Shown one piece after another: positions 15,591-24,646 of a DNA stretch of 64,000 bases. The stretch covers positions 62,001 through 126,000 of the forward strand of contig JADJLA010000004.1 of assembly GCA_016705695.1 (NCBI GenBank). Reading direction: 5' to 3'. A program made the position numbers and the translations under genes. The notes beneath the pieces were generated by a model, which was not told where the DNA came from, did no database searches, and worked only from the letters and a program-made list of their open reading frames with translations. Positions within the stretch are counted from its first letter, which is position 1; the number at the start of each line of letters is the position of its first letter. This stretch comes from Sphingobacteriaceae bacterium (lineage in GTDB: Bacteria > Bacteroidota > Bacteroidia > B-17B0 > Aurantibacillaceae).

Positions 15591-17059
15591 TATCTATATT
15601 TAATAAATCTTAAAATTGATTTGTGATTAAGTAATCCTGTAACGAAAGCAAATAAACCGCTAAATACTAACATCACCACGAAATTCATTTTCCATTGGGG
15701 AGTTAAATTTACTGTAAAATAATTAATAAAGACCACCCCAATAATGAATAGCACAAGAGAGGTGATGAATTTTTTATTGAAATGGAAATTAAAGATCTTA
15801 TAACAAAGGAATACTTGAATGCCGGCTGCAAAGAACTGTGTAACTAAACTGGCAATAGCGCTTCCGTAAGCATACATTTTTGGGATCAAAATAAAATTAA
15901 GAATAAGATTAATGGCAATACTTGTAACAGCCATGATATTGAGTTGTTTAAAACTGCCATTGGCTGTAAGAAGAGTTCCAAATATATAAACCATAGAGAT
16001 GGCTGTAAAACAACACATCAATAATCCTAATACTTCGTGGCCCTCTGAATTTCCGTTATAGATCAGTTTGCAAAATTCATCGGCGTAAAATAAACAGCTG
16101 ATGGAAACGATTAGGCATGGCGTGATCAATAATGTAAAAGACAGCTTCACGATATTCTCAATATTCTCCTTGTTTTTTAACATCCTACTAAAGATCGGGA
16201 GTAATTGAACGGCAAAAAGTATAGCAATATTGTTCGCAGCATCTAATAATCTAAAGGCTTTGGCGTAAATACCGGTTTGGTATTTCCCGAGATCACCACC
16301 TAAAATACGTTCGATCATAATGGCATCAGCGCGATTATAAAAGGTCATGAGTAAAACCAGCATGGCAAACGGGAAACTTTTTTTAAGGATCATCCAGTTA
16401 AATGCCCAGTGCCAATTGAGTTTGAAGGTGTGAGTTTCTCTGAGTACAATAACAAATCCTATCAATGCGGTGAAAAAATAACCGGCTGTTTGCGCATAGG
16501 CAAAGTTCATGATGTCGACCTTTAAACCAAATAAGCCAAACATCATGGCAAAGAAAACAATTAGCATGATCACACGATCTAAAACAGAAACAACACTGTC
16601 AATCCTGAATAAATGCAACCCTTGAAGGTACGAGCGCATAAAGGCGATCATACTTAGCAAAAAGCTATTAAAGCAAAGTACAATAAGTAATTTCAAATAA
16701 CGGATCTCGTTTTGGTAAACAACGGCAGCAAGAATGAGTGTAATGAAAATATAAAAAGCAGCAAGGGCAAATTTTAAAGCAAGTAGCTTACTAAAATGCT
16801 TGCTTAAGAGGTGAGAGTTTTGCGCAATATTGCGGTTATTAAAATTAGCGAGTCCAAGATCAAGAAGTATATTGGTAAGAAAAGAGAAACTAAATAGGGC
16901 CATGTATTCGCCATACACTGCATTGCCCACTTCCATTTGCACTTTTGGATCCACAATTAGGATCCAAAATGGCTTAATTAAAAGGTTTAAAGCCAATAAT
17001 ATAGCTAGGTCGAATATGAACTTCTTTTTCTGCAAAAAAATGAAAAGCAAAGATAGCAT
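15590..17059 (-). CDS. Wzx-like polysaccharide flippase (MATE/MVF-type)
   Basis: Membrane protein of 489 residues with 12-14 hydrophobic helices and no long soluble part, fitting the polysaccharide transport (RfbX/Wzx) branch of the MOP superfamily, which moves lipid-linked repeat units across the inner membrane. Recognisable segments are VYGEYMALFSFSFLTNILLDLGLANFN near the N-terminus, where the family has a G-x-x-x-x-L-G-L turn, and DAIMIERILGGDLGKYQTGIYAKAFRLLDA in the middle. First gene of the minus-strand polysaccharide transcript. The GT4 gene is divergent from it across a 112-base spacer. Confidence 0.85.
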   Translation of the reverse strand: MLSLLFIFLQKKKFIFDLAILLALNLLIKPFWILIVDPKVQMEVGNAVYGEYMALFSFSFLTNILLDLGLANFNNRNIAQNSHLLSKHFSKLLALKFALAAFYIFITLILAAVVYQNEIRYLKLLIVLCFNSFLLSMIAFMRSYLQGLHLFRIDSVVSVLDRVIMLIVFFAMMFGLFGLKVDIMNFAYAQTAGYFFTALIGFVIVLRETHTFKLNWHWAFNWMILKKSFPFAMLVLLMTFYNRADAIMIERILGGDLGKYQTGIYAKAFRLLDAANNIAILFAVQLLPIFSRMLKNKENIENIVKLSFTLLITPCLIVSISCLFYADEFCKLIYNGNSEGHEVLGLLMCCFTAISMVYIFGTLLTANGSFKQLNIMAVTSIAINLILNFILIPKMYAYGSAIASLVTQFFAAGIQVFLCYKIFNFHFNKKFITSLVLFIIGVVFINYFTVNLTPQWKMNFVVMLVFSGLFAFVTGLLNHKSILRFIKYR

Positions 17060-17159
17060 ATTTTAGTGGCAAAACTAATTTAGTTAATCATCATAACTTA
17101 CTGTTATTCAATAAATTGAATCACTTTATCTTAAACAACTAAAACTCACTTTAATTTCA

Positions 17160-17167
17160 TAGTTTTG
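17160..17167 (+). promoter_or_regulatory. Bacteroidota -7 box (TAGTTTTG) for the glycosyltransferase
   Basis: Exact TAnnTTTG match ending 4 bases before the GTG start at 17172; transcription beginning about 5 bases after the box would start at the initiation codon itself. No convincing -33 TTTG. Confidence 0.5.
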
Positions 17168-17171
17168 CACC

Positions 17172-18299
17172 GTGCAAATTGTTGTAAATACCAGGCTTTT
17201 ACTTAAGAACAGATTAGAGGGGATGGGTTGGTTCGCTTATCAAACCTTAAAGCACATAACTCAAAAACATAAGGATGTACATTTTGTGTTTTTATTCGAT
17301 CGAACTTATGACCCTGAATTTATTTTTTCGGATAATATCACGCCGTTAATTATTGGTCCGCAAGCGCGTCACCCAATTTTATATTACGCTTGGTTTCATG
17401 TTTCGGTAAAGCATCTATTGAACAGATTAGAGCCTGATCTTTTTTTATCTCCCGATGGATTTTTATCTCTTGGTGCAAAATGCAAACAATTGCCCGTGCT
17501 ACATGACATTAATTTTTTGCATCACCCAAAAGATTCAAAATGGTTAACTGCAAAATACTATAATCGCTACTTTCCGCTGTATGCAAAGACTGCCACACGT
17601 ATTGCAACCGTTTCGGAATACAGTAAAAAAGACATTTCGGAGAACTATAAGATCGATAAGAATAAGATCGATGTTGTTTACAATGGCATTAATGAATTTT
17701 TTAAACCATTGGATGAATTCACAAAAAGTACAACACGAAGAAAATTCGCCAATGGTTGTGAGTATTTTGTATATGTTGGATCTATGCATCCGCGTAAAAA
17801 TATTGCAACGCTCATTAAAGCTTTCGGAGAATTTAAAAAGGAAAAAACCACCAAGACAAAATTAGTATTTGCCGGTCCTGCCGCTTGGGGAATGAGCGAT
17901 ACTTACGAATTAATTAAAAAAAGTGGCGTTGAAGGTGAAGTTATATTTACAAATCGTTTAAGTAACGAAGACATGGCGCTTGTTTTAGGAAGCGCGATGG
18001 CATTAACCTTTATTCCGTATTACGAAGGCTTTGGAATTCCTTTAGTGGAGGCCATGGCAGCGGAAGTGCCAATTATTACGAGTAATGTAACCAGTTTGCC
18101 CGAAATTGCCGGAGAAGCAGCTTTGTTGGTTGATCCTTTGCAAGTAAGTGAAGTGAAAAATGCGATGGTGAAAATTTTTCAAGATGAAGCTTTAAGAAGT
18201 TCGCTTGTTGAAAAAGGAAAACTACAAAGGGAAAAGTTTAGTTGGGAGAAGAGTGGAGATCTGCTTTGGGATTCGATTCAAAAGGCTACGAATAATTAA
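17172..18299 (+). CDS. Glycosyltransferase family 4 (GT-B), GTG start
   Basis: Transfers a sugar from a nucleotide donor, probably to the lipid-linked glycan made by the neighbouring cluster. The GT-B C-terminal half is clear: FVYVGSMHPRKNIATLIKAF, then LVFAGPAAWG, and the donor-site EX7E motif EGFGIPLVE followed by AMAAEVPIITSNVTSLPEIAGEAALLVDP. The N-terminus MQIVVNTRLLLKNRLEGMGW has the glycine of the acceptor loop. Length 375 is normal. The only start consistent with this N-terminus is GTG at 17172, directly behind the -7 box. It is divergent from the flippase gene and followed by a nested inverted repeat. Donor and acceptor sugars are unknown. Confidence 0.9.
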   Translation: MQIVVNTRLLLKNRLEGMGWFAYQTLKHITQKHKDVHFVFLFDRTYDPEFIFSDNITPLIIGPQARHPILYYAWFHVSVKHLLNRLEPDLFLSPDGFLSLGAKCKQLPVLHDINFLHHPKDSKWLTAKYYNRYFPLYAKTATRIATVSEYSKKDISENYKIDKNKIDVVYNGINEFFKPLDEFTKSTTRRKFANGCEYFVYVGSMHPRKNIATLIKAFGEFKKEKTTKTKLVFAGPAAWGMSDTYELIKKSGVEGEVIFTNRLSNEDMALVLGSAMALTFIPYYEGFGIPLVEAMAAEVPIITSNVTSLPEIAGEAALLVDPLQVSEVKNAMVKIFQDEALRSSLVEKGKLQREKFSWEKSGDLLWDSIQKATNN

Positions 18300-18301
18300 T
18301 A

Positions 18302-18483
18302 GGTCGCTCCTACGGAGCTCTTACACCACCAATATGTGTTTCTAATAATAGTTTGTCCCTACGGGACAACACTAAAATCCATAAGATTCGTTCATAAATT
18401 AAATAAATTCAAATGGTCCCGTAGGGACCAACTATTATTAGAAAAGTTTAAAAAAGGAACAAAAGAGCTCCGTAGGAGCGACC
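18302..18483. repeat. Nested inverted repeat element, 182 bp
   Basis: Outer arms of 21 bp (18302-18322 and 18463-18483, core GGTCGCTCCTACGGAGCTC) are perfect reverse complements. Inside lie a second pair of 29-bp arms (18339-18367 and 18416-18444) with one mismatch, each ending in the self-complementary GTCCCTACGGGAC or its partner. The whole spacer between the convergent GT4 and LpxD-like genes is this element. There is no ORF. It looks like a MITE- or REP-like unit and could form a very stable cruciform or RNA hairpin in both transcripts. Confidence 0.85.
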
Positions 18484-18498
18484 CATTAAGCGAGAAAT

Positions 18499-19425
18499 TT
18501 AATATAATTTTTTGATCAGATCAGGCAACTGCTTCAATGCAAAGATCTCTTTCATCTTTTCTTTGGCTTCGCCGGCCGGAGATCCAAAATATGTTTTTCC
18601 TTCTTCTAAATTACCTGTAACACCGCTTTGAGCGTAAACTATAACGTTATCAGGAATAACTGCGTTGCTTGTAATTCCAACTTGTCCCCACACCTTTACA
18701 TTATTTCCAATAGTGGTACAACCTGCAATGCCAACTTGCGCGGCAAATAAACACATTTCTCCAATGTGAACGTCGTGGCCAACATGGATCATATTATCTA
18801 AAATAGTATGTTTTCCAATAATGGTGCTTTCGGTTACGCCACGATCAATAGTGCAATTGGCCCCAATAACAACATTATCGTGAAGAAGAACATTACCGCA
18901 GCAATTCAATGGCTCGAAAGATGTTTTGCGATCTTTAAAATAAAAAGAATCAGATCCAATGATTGCTCCTGCATGGATCTGAACATTATTTCCAATGATG
19001 CAATGATCATAAATAACAACGTTAGGGTGGAGGATGCAATTATTTCCAATTGTTACATTATTCCCAATAAAGCACCCGGGCATCAGCGTAACATTGGTGC
19101 CGATTTTAGCTGTTTTGCTTACGTTGGCGTTGCTATAATTTTTTGGTTGAAAGTGTAAAGTTAATTGATTGAACGCTGTGAATGGTTCGGCATGAATGAT
19201 CAACGCTTTTCCTTTAGGGCATTCAACTTCTTTATTGATAATGATCGTTGTGGCATCGCTATTCAATGCTTTATCGTAATATTTTGGATGATCAACAAAT
19301 ACCACATCTCCTTTTTGTACGCGATGGATCTCGTTAAACCCCGTGATGATATGATCATCGGCTCCAATGTATTTGGACTTAATAATACTTGCAATATCTT
19401 TTAAAGAAGTGGGTTTGATCTGCAT
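18499..19425 (-). CDS. LpxD-like UDP-3-O-acylglucosamine N-acyltransferase paralog
   Basis: Left-handed beta-helix acyltransferase of 308 residues. LpxD adds the N-linked hydroxyacyl chain in lipid A synthesis. An N-terminal LpxD-type uridine-binding domain (about 1-100, GDVVFVDHPKYYDKAL) precedes many hexapeptide turns (AKIGTNVTLMPGCFIGNNVTIG). The segment LDNMIHVGHDVHIGE aligns with the catalytic-His turn of LpxD, and the helix ends with an Ala/Lys-rich helical tail. It lies 2 bases from the next minus-strand gene and so belongs to the ProRS transcript. Bacteroidota often carry a second LpxD-like protein, so this may not be the main lipid A enzyme; a role in modifying surface glycan is possible. 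Confidence 0.82.
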   Translation of the reverse strand: MQIKPTSLKDIASIIKSKYIGADDHIITGFNEIHRVQKGDVVFVDHPKYYDKALNSDATTIIINKEVECPKGKALIIHAEPFTAFNQLTLHFQPKNYSNANVSKTAKIGTNVTLMPGCFIGNNVTIGNNCILHPNVVIYDHCIIGNNVQIHAGAIIGSDSFYFKDRKTSFEPLNCCGNVLLHDNVVIGANCTIDRGVTESTIIGKHTILDNMIHVGHDVHIGEMCLFAAQVGIAGCTTIGNNVKVWGQVGITSNAVIPDNVIVYAQSGVTGNLEEGKTYFGSPAGEAKEKMKEIFALKQLPDLIKKLY

Positions 19426-19427
19426 AA

Positions 19428-20153
19428 CTATAAATTGGTCTCATCTTCAAAATTGGTCTCACTTCCGTCGCCAGATCCATGGCCAATATAACCTAAGCGT
19501 TTTCCTGTTTTTAAAACAGCGCTGCTTGCTTTTTCCTGGATCTCCATTACGCTTACATGTTTTACAGCATCGTAAGGAGGAATGAATAGATCAAAGGAAA
19601 TAGAGAAAATAATAAGTTCGTTAATGATATCAGCAACGTTTTCGGCGCTAATTGGTTCGTCGCTATAATTACTGTATTTGGAATTAAGCGGCGTTTTGGT
19701 CTCAATAAAGAATTTCTTCTCGCGGTTAACGAAGATTCGAGCAATTAAAAATCCAACGTCGTTAATACGATTATATTTAAATGAATCGGCCAAAAAATTA
19801 TACACGCTAATAATTCCGCAAAAAGAATTAAGCTCGTTCTTCTTTACGTAACTTGATTTATAAACAGGATGCGACTTTTCAAATTCGAATACATTGGTAT
19901 GCATATCGAATTGTAACATATCTCCCGCTACTTTTAATTGAAAAGATTGTTGATTAAATTCTTTAAAACCTAATGTAACTCTCGAATCCACACCCCTGAT
20001 CTCGCTCGCCAATTCGTTTACAACATTCTGTGATGAATCTCTTATTTGCTCAAATATATTTATGGTATTAGCAAAAACATTCTGCTTCATCACCGCTTTT
20101 TCGGCAAGAAGTTTTAAAATAACTTGGCGTTGATCGTTCAAATTCTTCTTCAT
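19428..20153 (-). CDS. Conserved protein of unknown function
   Basis: No known family recognised. The better start is ATG at 20153, one base behind the ProRS stop (TAAG then ATG), giving MKKNLNDQRQVILKLLAEKA and 241 residues; the alternative ATG at 20171 would overlap ProRS by 17 bases. No signal peptide or TM helix. It begins with a helical stretch (QVILKLLAEKAVMKQNVFANTINIFEQIRD) and continues with mixed alpha/beta sequence (LGFKEFNQQSFQLKVAGDMLQFDMHTNVFEFE). The C-terminal tail is polar and acidic. It sits between proS and the LpxD-like gene with almost no spacing, which argues for a real, co-expressed gene. Function unknown. Confidence 0.7.
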   Translation of the reverse strand: MKKNLNDQRQVILKLLAEKAVMKQNVFANTINIFEQIRDSSQNVVNELASEIRGVDSRVTLGFKEFNQQSFQLKVAGDMLQFDMHTNVFEFEKSHPVYKSSYVKKNELNSFCGIISVYNFLADSFKYNRINDVGFLIARIFVNREKKFFIETKTPLNSKYSNYSDEPISAENVADIINELIIFSISFDLFIPPYDAVKHVSVMEIQEKASSAVLKTGKRLGYIGHGSGDGSETNFEDETNL

Positions 20154-20154
20154 C

Positions 20155-21633
20155 TTAATAGGCTCTTGCAAATACTACTTGTTGAGTGCTTGGTTTTCCG
20201 CTATAGATACAAGTTCCGTTTTCCTGTTTATTATTTAAAGGAATACAACGAATTGTAGCTTTAGTTTCATTCTTTATTTTTTCTTCGGTCTCAGGAGTTC
20301 CATCCCAATGGGCGTAAATAAAACCACCTTTTTCATCCAATAATCTCTTAAACTCCTCATACGAAGTAGCATGACTTGTCATTTTCTCTCTACGTTGAAT
20401 AGCCTTTTCAAATAAATTAGTTTGTATGCTGTGCAAAAGATCGGTAATGTAATTTGCGGCATCTTCAACTTTAATAACTTCTTTGGTCAAAAGATCGCGA
20501 CGAGCAACTTCAATTGTTCCATTATCAATATCGCGCTCACCAATTCCAATACGAACAGGCGTTCCTTTTAATTCGTGCTCAGCAAATTTAAATCCGGGAC
20601 GTTGCGTATCTCGGTTATCATACTTTACGCTTATACCTTTTGATTGTAGATCGGCCTTTAGCTTTTCTACATGCTCGCTTACTTTCTTTAAACCTTCTTC
20701 CCCTTTATAAATAGGAACTATCACAACTTGTGTTGGCGCCAATTTTGGGGGGATCACTAAGCCATGATTATCGCTATGACTCATGATCAACGCACCCATT
20801 AAACGTGTGCTAACACCCCAACTTGTTGCCCAAACATAATCCAGCTTTCCATTCTTGTCTGCAAACTTCACATCAAATGCTTTGGCGAAATTTTGCCCCA
20901 AAAAATGTGAGGTGCCTGCTTGTAACGCTTTTCCATCTTGCATTAAAGCTTCAATACAATACGTATCATCAGCACCTGCAAAACGTTCATTCGGGGTTTT
21001 TACACCCTTTAAAACAGGAACCGCCATGTAATTCTCTACAAACTCGGCGTATACATTTAGCATTTGTTCAGTTTCGGCAATAGCCTCTTCACGAGTTGCA
21101 TGAGCGGTATGTCCTTCTTGCCATAAAAATTCGGCAGTACGCAAAAACAAACGTGTACGCATTTCCCAACGCACCACGTTAGCCCATTGATTTATTAATA
21201 AAGGCAGATCGCGATAACTTTGGATCCAACCTTTGTACGTATTCCAAATAATAGCTTCGCTGGTAGGGCGAACGATCAATTCCTCTTCAAGCTTTGCTTC
21301 AGGATCAACAATTAACTTGCTCTTATTTAAGGGGTCGGTCTTTAAACGGTAATGTGTTACTACAGCACATTCTTTTGCAAAACCTTCGGCATTTTTCTCT
21401 TCGGCTTCAAATAAACTCTTAGGAATGAATAAAGGAAAATAAGCATTAACGTGCCCGGTTTCTTTGAACATTCGGTCAAGGGTTTGCTGCATTTTTTCCC
21501 AAATGGCATATCCATGGGGTTTTATTACCATGCAGCCTCTTACGGCGCTATGGTCGGCCAGGTCGGCCTCAACAACTATATCATTATACCACTTACTATA
21601 GTCTTGTTCCTGTGGGGTAATGGATTTACTCAT
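20155..21633 (-). CDS. proS: Prolyl-tRNA synthetase, archaeal/eukaryal-type (ProS type 3)
   Basis: Charges tRNA-Pro with proline. At 492 residues it lacks the YbaK-type editing insert of the longer bacterial form. Class II motif 2 region appears in VVRWEMRTRLFLRTAEFLWQEGHTAHAT, motif 3 in the GTSHFLGQNFAKAFDVKFADKNGKLDYVWATSWGVSTRLMGALI region, then the anticodon-binding domain (APTQVVIVPIYKGEEGLK, DNRDTQRPGFKFAEHELKGTPVRIGIGERD) and a C-terminal zinc-like domain ending in the free ARAY typical of this group. First gene of a minus-strand transcript with the unknown protein and the LpxD-like gene. Divergent from the low-complexity lipoprotein. Confidence 0.95.
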   Translation of the reverse strand: MSKSITPQEQDYSKWYNDIVVEADLADHSAVRGCMVIKPHGYAIWEKMQQTLDRMFKETGHVNAYFPLFIPKSLFEAEEKNAEGFAKECAVVTHYRLKTDPLNKSKLIVDPEAKLEEELIVRPTSEAIIWNTYKGWIQSYRDLPLLINQWANVVRWEMRTRLFLRTAEFLWQEGHTAHATREEAIAETEQMLNVYAEFVENYMAVPVLKGVKTPNERFAGADDTYCIEALMQDGKALQAGTSHFLGQNFAKAFDVKFADKNGKLDYVWATSWGVSTRLMGALIMSHSDNHGLVIPPKLAPTQVVIVPIYKGEEGLKKVSEHVEKLKADLQSKGISVKYDNRDTQRPGFKFAEHELKGTPVRIGIGERDIDNGTIEVARRDLLTKEVIKVEDAANYITDLLHSIQTNLFEKAIQRREKMTSHATSYEEFKRLLDEKGGFIYAHWDGTPETEEKIKNETKATIRCIPLNNKQENGTCIYSGKPSTQQVVFARAY

Positions 21634-21737
21634 AAACTAAAATACACAATAAATTGTAAAATCAACCACTTAACTGCTATTAACCTACCACTTGTTAAAT
21701 CATTATAAACAGGCTAAAAACGGAGGTTATTATTTCG

Positions 21738-21745
21738 TAAATTTA
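21738..21745 (+). promoter_or_regulatory. Possible -7 box (TAAATTTA)
   Basis: One base off TAnnTTTG, 22 bases before the ATG of the lipoprotein gene. No clear -33 element. Confidence 0.35.
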
Positions 21746-21767
21746 CGTATAAAATGCGCTTAAAACC

Positions 21768-23075
21768 ATGAAAAAATCAGCATTCATCATATTTTCCTTA
21801 TCGTTACTTCTAACTTCCTGTAAAACATCGCAGCTAAGTACATTCAGCGATGACGTGTATAGTGATCCGGCAGAAGAAAAGCGTTTACATTTAGCTAAAA
21901 TGGAAGCTCTAAAAAAGCAAAAGGCCGAACAGGATGCAAAAGACCAGGCAGCAAGTGATGCTCAAAAAGCTAAGGATGCTTCTAATCCGTATTACCAAGA
22001 TCCTAATTATACGTCGGATGATTATTACGATTATGCATATGCTTCTCGTGTTCGCAGATTTAATAATCCGGTTTATGGTGCAGGGTATTATGATAATTAT
22101 TATACGAATACATATTGGTATAACCAAAATCCGAATTGCTATGGTAGCAGTATTTACGGTAGTTATAATTTTTGGAACAGTCCTTACAGCAATTCCGGAA
22201 TTTATATAGGAAACTCTTACAATAACGGATACGGTTATAATAACTATGGATACAATAGTGGGTATAACAACGGTTATTGCAATAATGGCTATTATGGCGG
22301 GGGATATAATCCTTATGGTTATAACTATGGTTACAATCCTTACTACAATAATTACGGTTATGGCTACAACCAACCTTGGTGCAACTACAATAATTACGGG
22401 AATAATCCTTGGGGCTATCAGTACGGTAATGGAAACAATAATAACAACTGGGGTTATTTTAATGGACAAGATAAAAACAGTAGTTATTACAATGGGCCGC
22501 GCACAGGAAATAGCGGTGGAAACAGTCCGCGCTCTAGTCATGCAGGCATGGCAGTTCCAAAAGATCTAGAAACAGGCGACCGTGTTCAATTTATTAATTC
22601 AGTTGTAGCGGCGCAAGACAATACACCGAAGTTTGACAACATTAAACATTACCAAACAACGCAAACTTATAACGCTAATACTACTATTGGAAACGGTTCT
22701 ACTTATAGTAATTCAAATTCAAACACGCCTGTGAAGGTCAAGAATAATTCAAATCCTGTTTATAACAATGATAATTCGGGGAACACTAATCCCAATTGGA
22801 ATAGTAATACATCTACTAATCCAACCAAAAGTGGAAATACCTGGAATTCGAACAATCAACCAACCAATACTTACGAGAGTGGCACAACAGGTACAAATTC
22901 CAATACAACTAAAACACCGGTTCGTACAACTACCAGTGGTGGAAAATTAAGCGAAAGTAATTCGTCTAACCAAAACACAAACTCTAATCGTTCATCAGGC
23001 GGAGGAAATAGTGGCGGTGGTGGTGGAAGTTCAACTCCTATAAAGAGTAGCGGTAGTTCAAACAGACCAAGATAA
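21768..23075 (+). CDS. Asn/Tyr/Gly-rich low-complexity lipoprotein
   Basis: Lipoprotein of 435 residues: signal peptide MKKSAFIIFSLSLLLTSC with the lipidated Cys at 18. After a short charged helix rich in Lys/Ala/Glu (about 36-70), residues 73-230 are almost only Tyr, Asn, Gly, Ser and Pro (for example YNNGYGYNNYGYNSGYNNGY), a prion-like composition. A short ordinary segment (MAVPKDLETGDRVQFINSVV, about 265) follows, then a Ser/Thr/Asn-rich tail ending in a glycine run and SSNRPR. No enzyme motif. The OmpP1/FadL-like gene starts 8 bases behind it, so the pair is co-transcribed, and an envelope or adhesive role is plausible but unproven. A long antisense ORF over the repeats is a composition artefact. 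Confidence 0.85.
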   Translation: MKKSAFIIFSLSLLLTSCKTSQLSTFSDDVYSDPAEEKRLHLAKMEALKKQKAEQDAKDQAASDAQKAKDASNPYYQDPNYTSDDYYDYAYASRVRRFNNPVYGAGYYDNYYTNTYWYNQNPNCYGSSIYGSYNFWNSPYSNSGIYIGNSYNNGYGYNNYGYNSGYNNGYCNNGYYGGGYNPYGYNYGYNPYYNNYGYGYNQPWCNYNNYGNNPWGYQYGNGNNNNNWGYFNGQDKNSSYYNGPRTGNSGGNSPRSSHAGMAVPKDLETGDRVQFINSVVAAQDNTPKFDNIKHYQTTQTYNANTTIGNGSTYSNSNSNTPVKVKNNSNPVYNNDNSGNTNPNWNSNTSTNPTKSGNTWNSNNQPTNTYESGTTGTNSNTTKTPVRTTTSGGKLSESNSSNQNTNSNRSSGGGNSGGGGGSSTPIKSSGSSNRPR

Positions 23076-23083
23076 TCTCTTAC

Positions 23084-24628
23084 ATGATCAAAAAGTATGT
23101 AATAGCAGCACTATGTATGCTGAGTTCATTTGCGTTATTGGCGCAAAACGATAATGATGCATTGCGATATTCACGTGTTGGAGTAGGTGGTAGTCCGCGC
23201 TATATTGCCATGGGAGGCGCCATGGGAGCTTTAGGTGGCGATGTAAGTTGTGCGGCAACAAATCCGGGTGCTTTAGGGATCTATAGAAGAGGTGAAATGG
23301 TTTATTCTGGTGGTTTACGATTTACTTATAATACAGCAGGTTTTCAAGGTAAGAATACAGGAACACCGGATGGTAATTTTGTTTTTTCGAATTTTGGCGC
23401 TGCATTTGCTAGCGCAAGCGATAAAGATGCCACAAAACGAAATATATTTTGCGTTAGTAATACGCAGTTATTGAATTTTAATTCGTTAACTCAAATCACT
23501 AATAGTTCTACTCGTAACACTTTAGCCGCCGACATGACAAGGCTGGCAAATGATGCTAAAACTTTAAGTGCATTAAATTCGAGTTACGAATACTTAGGTT
23601 ACGCAAGTTATATAATGGATTACGATTCGGCTGGTAATCGGTTTTTTTCTATGGTAGATCCGAAGAGAAGTGTTTCGTTAACGCGAAACTTAGCAACGTC
23701 CGGCCGTATGAACGAAGTAAATTTTTCATTGGCCCAATCGGTTGATGATAAATTTTATTTTGGCGGAAGCTTGGGTATACCAAGGGTGAAATTTGAATCA
23801 ACTACAACGCATAGCGAAGCAGATGCGAACGATAGCATGCGAATTGGATTAGTTACACCAACAAGTTATACATCTACTTATGTGGATGGCTTGCCTGCTT
23901 TAGAATCTTACTACACTGATCTTTTAGGCTTTAATTCCCTTATCTATAAAGAATATTTCAAAACAACAGGCTATGGATTGAATTTGAAAATTGGTGGAGT
24001 TTATCGTGTAAGTTCAGAACTTAGATTAGGCGCTTACTTTCATACACCAACCATTTTGTATTTAACCGACACGTATTATTATACCATGAATGGTTACTTT
24101 GATAAGAATACATCTACTCCAAAAGAAGCAAAATTCCCAACAGAAGAACAAGAGGGTAAATCTATTTACAGAGTAATTACACCAATGCGTTATGGAATAA
24201 ATTCAGCTTATATAATTAATAAGATGATGGCAATTGCTTTAGATGTTGAACGAGTTAACTATGGGAATTCGAGCATCACAAGCACTACGCCTTCAGATTT
24301 TACGGGAGTAAATGCGGTAATCAAAAGCAAATATAAAACAGCGACAAACATTCGCATTGGAACTGAATTGAATGTAAAACCTGTAATGATACGTGCCGGT
24401 TACGCTATGTATGGAAGTCCGTTTGGAGGAATATTTAAAGGCCCATTCGACAGGCAAACCGCTAGTGTTGGTATAGGTATTCGTACGAAATCAAATTTAT
24501 TTTTTGACATTACTTGGGCAAAAACATTTACCAAAGAACATTATTACATGTATAGCACCGATGCTGTTAAGACAGATCTTTCGCTTACTAATACAAATTT
24601 TCTTGTTGCTATGGGATTGAAATTTTAA
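23084..24628 (+). CDS. OmpP1/FadL-like outer-membrane beta-barrel protein
   Basis: Outer-membrane protein of 514 residues with a signal peptide (ending SFALLAQ). The start of the mature part, DALRYSRVGVGGSPRYIAMGGAMGALGGDVSCAATNPGALGIYRRGEM, matches the family pattern in which GxxGG-A-G-D is followed by NPA/NPG, shared by FadL/OmpP1 and PorV-type 14-stranded barrels. Alternating strands run to the C-terminus, which ends in FLVAMGLKF with a terminal Phe, as expected for BAM-assembled barrels. FadL proteins move hydrophobic compounds across the outer membrane; the substrate here is unknown. It is 8 bases behind the Asn/Tyr-rich lipoprotein and convergent with the TPR gene across 18 bases. Confidence 0.8.
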   Translation: MIKKYVIAALCMLSSFALLAQNDNDALRYSRVGVGGSPRYIAMGGAMGALGGDVSCAATNPGALGIYRRGEMVYSGGLRFTYNTAGFQGKNTGTPDGNFVFSNFGAAFASASDKDATKRNIFCVSNTQLLNFNSLTQITNSSTRNTLAADMTRLANDAKTLSALNSSYEYLGYASYIMDYDSAGNRFFSMVDPKRSVSLTRNLATSGRMNEVNFSLAQSVDDKFYFGGSLGIPRVKFESTTTHSEADANDSMRIGLVTPTSYTSTYVDGLPALESYYTDLLGFNSLIYKEYFKTTGYGLNLKIGGVYRVSSELRLGAYFHTPTILYLTDTYYYTMNGYFDKNTSTPKEAKFPTEEQEGKSIYRVITPMRYGINSAYIINKMMAIALDVERVNYGNSSITSTTPSDFTGVNAVIKSKYKTATNIRIGTELNVKPVMIRAGYAMYGSPFGGIFKGPFDRQTASVGIGIRTKSNLFFDITWAKTFTKEHYYMYSTDAVKTDLSLTNTNFLVAMGLKF

Positions 24629-24646
24629 TTCTTAATCACTGATCGT

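Noticed and set aside
21909..22541. 210-residue minus-strand ORF rich in Ile and Val
   Set aside because: It is the complement of the Tyr/Asn/Gly-rich lipoprotein codons, which happen to avoid stops; the sense frame has a signal peptide and lipobox, the antisense one has no family feature.
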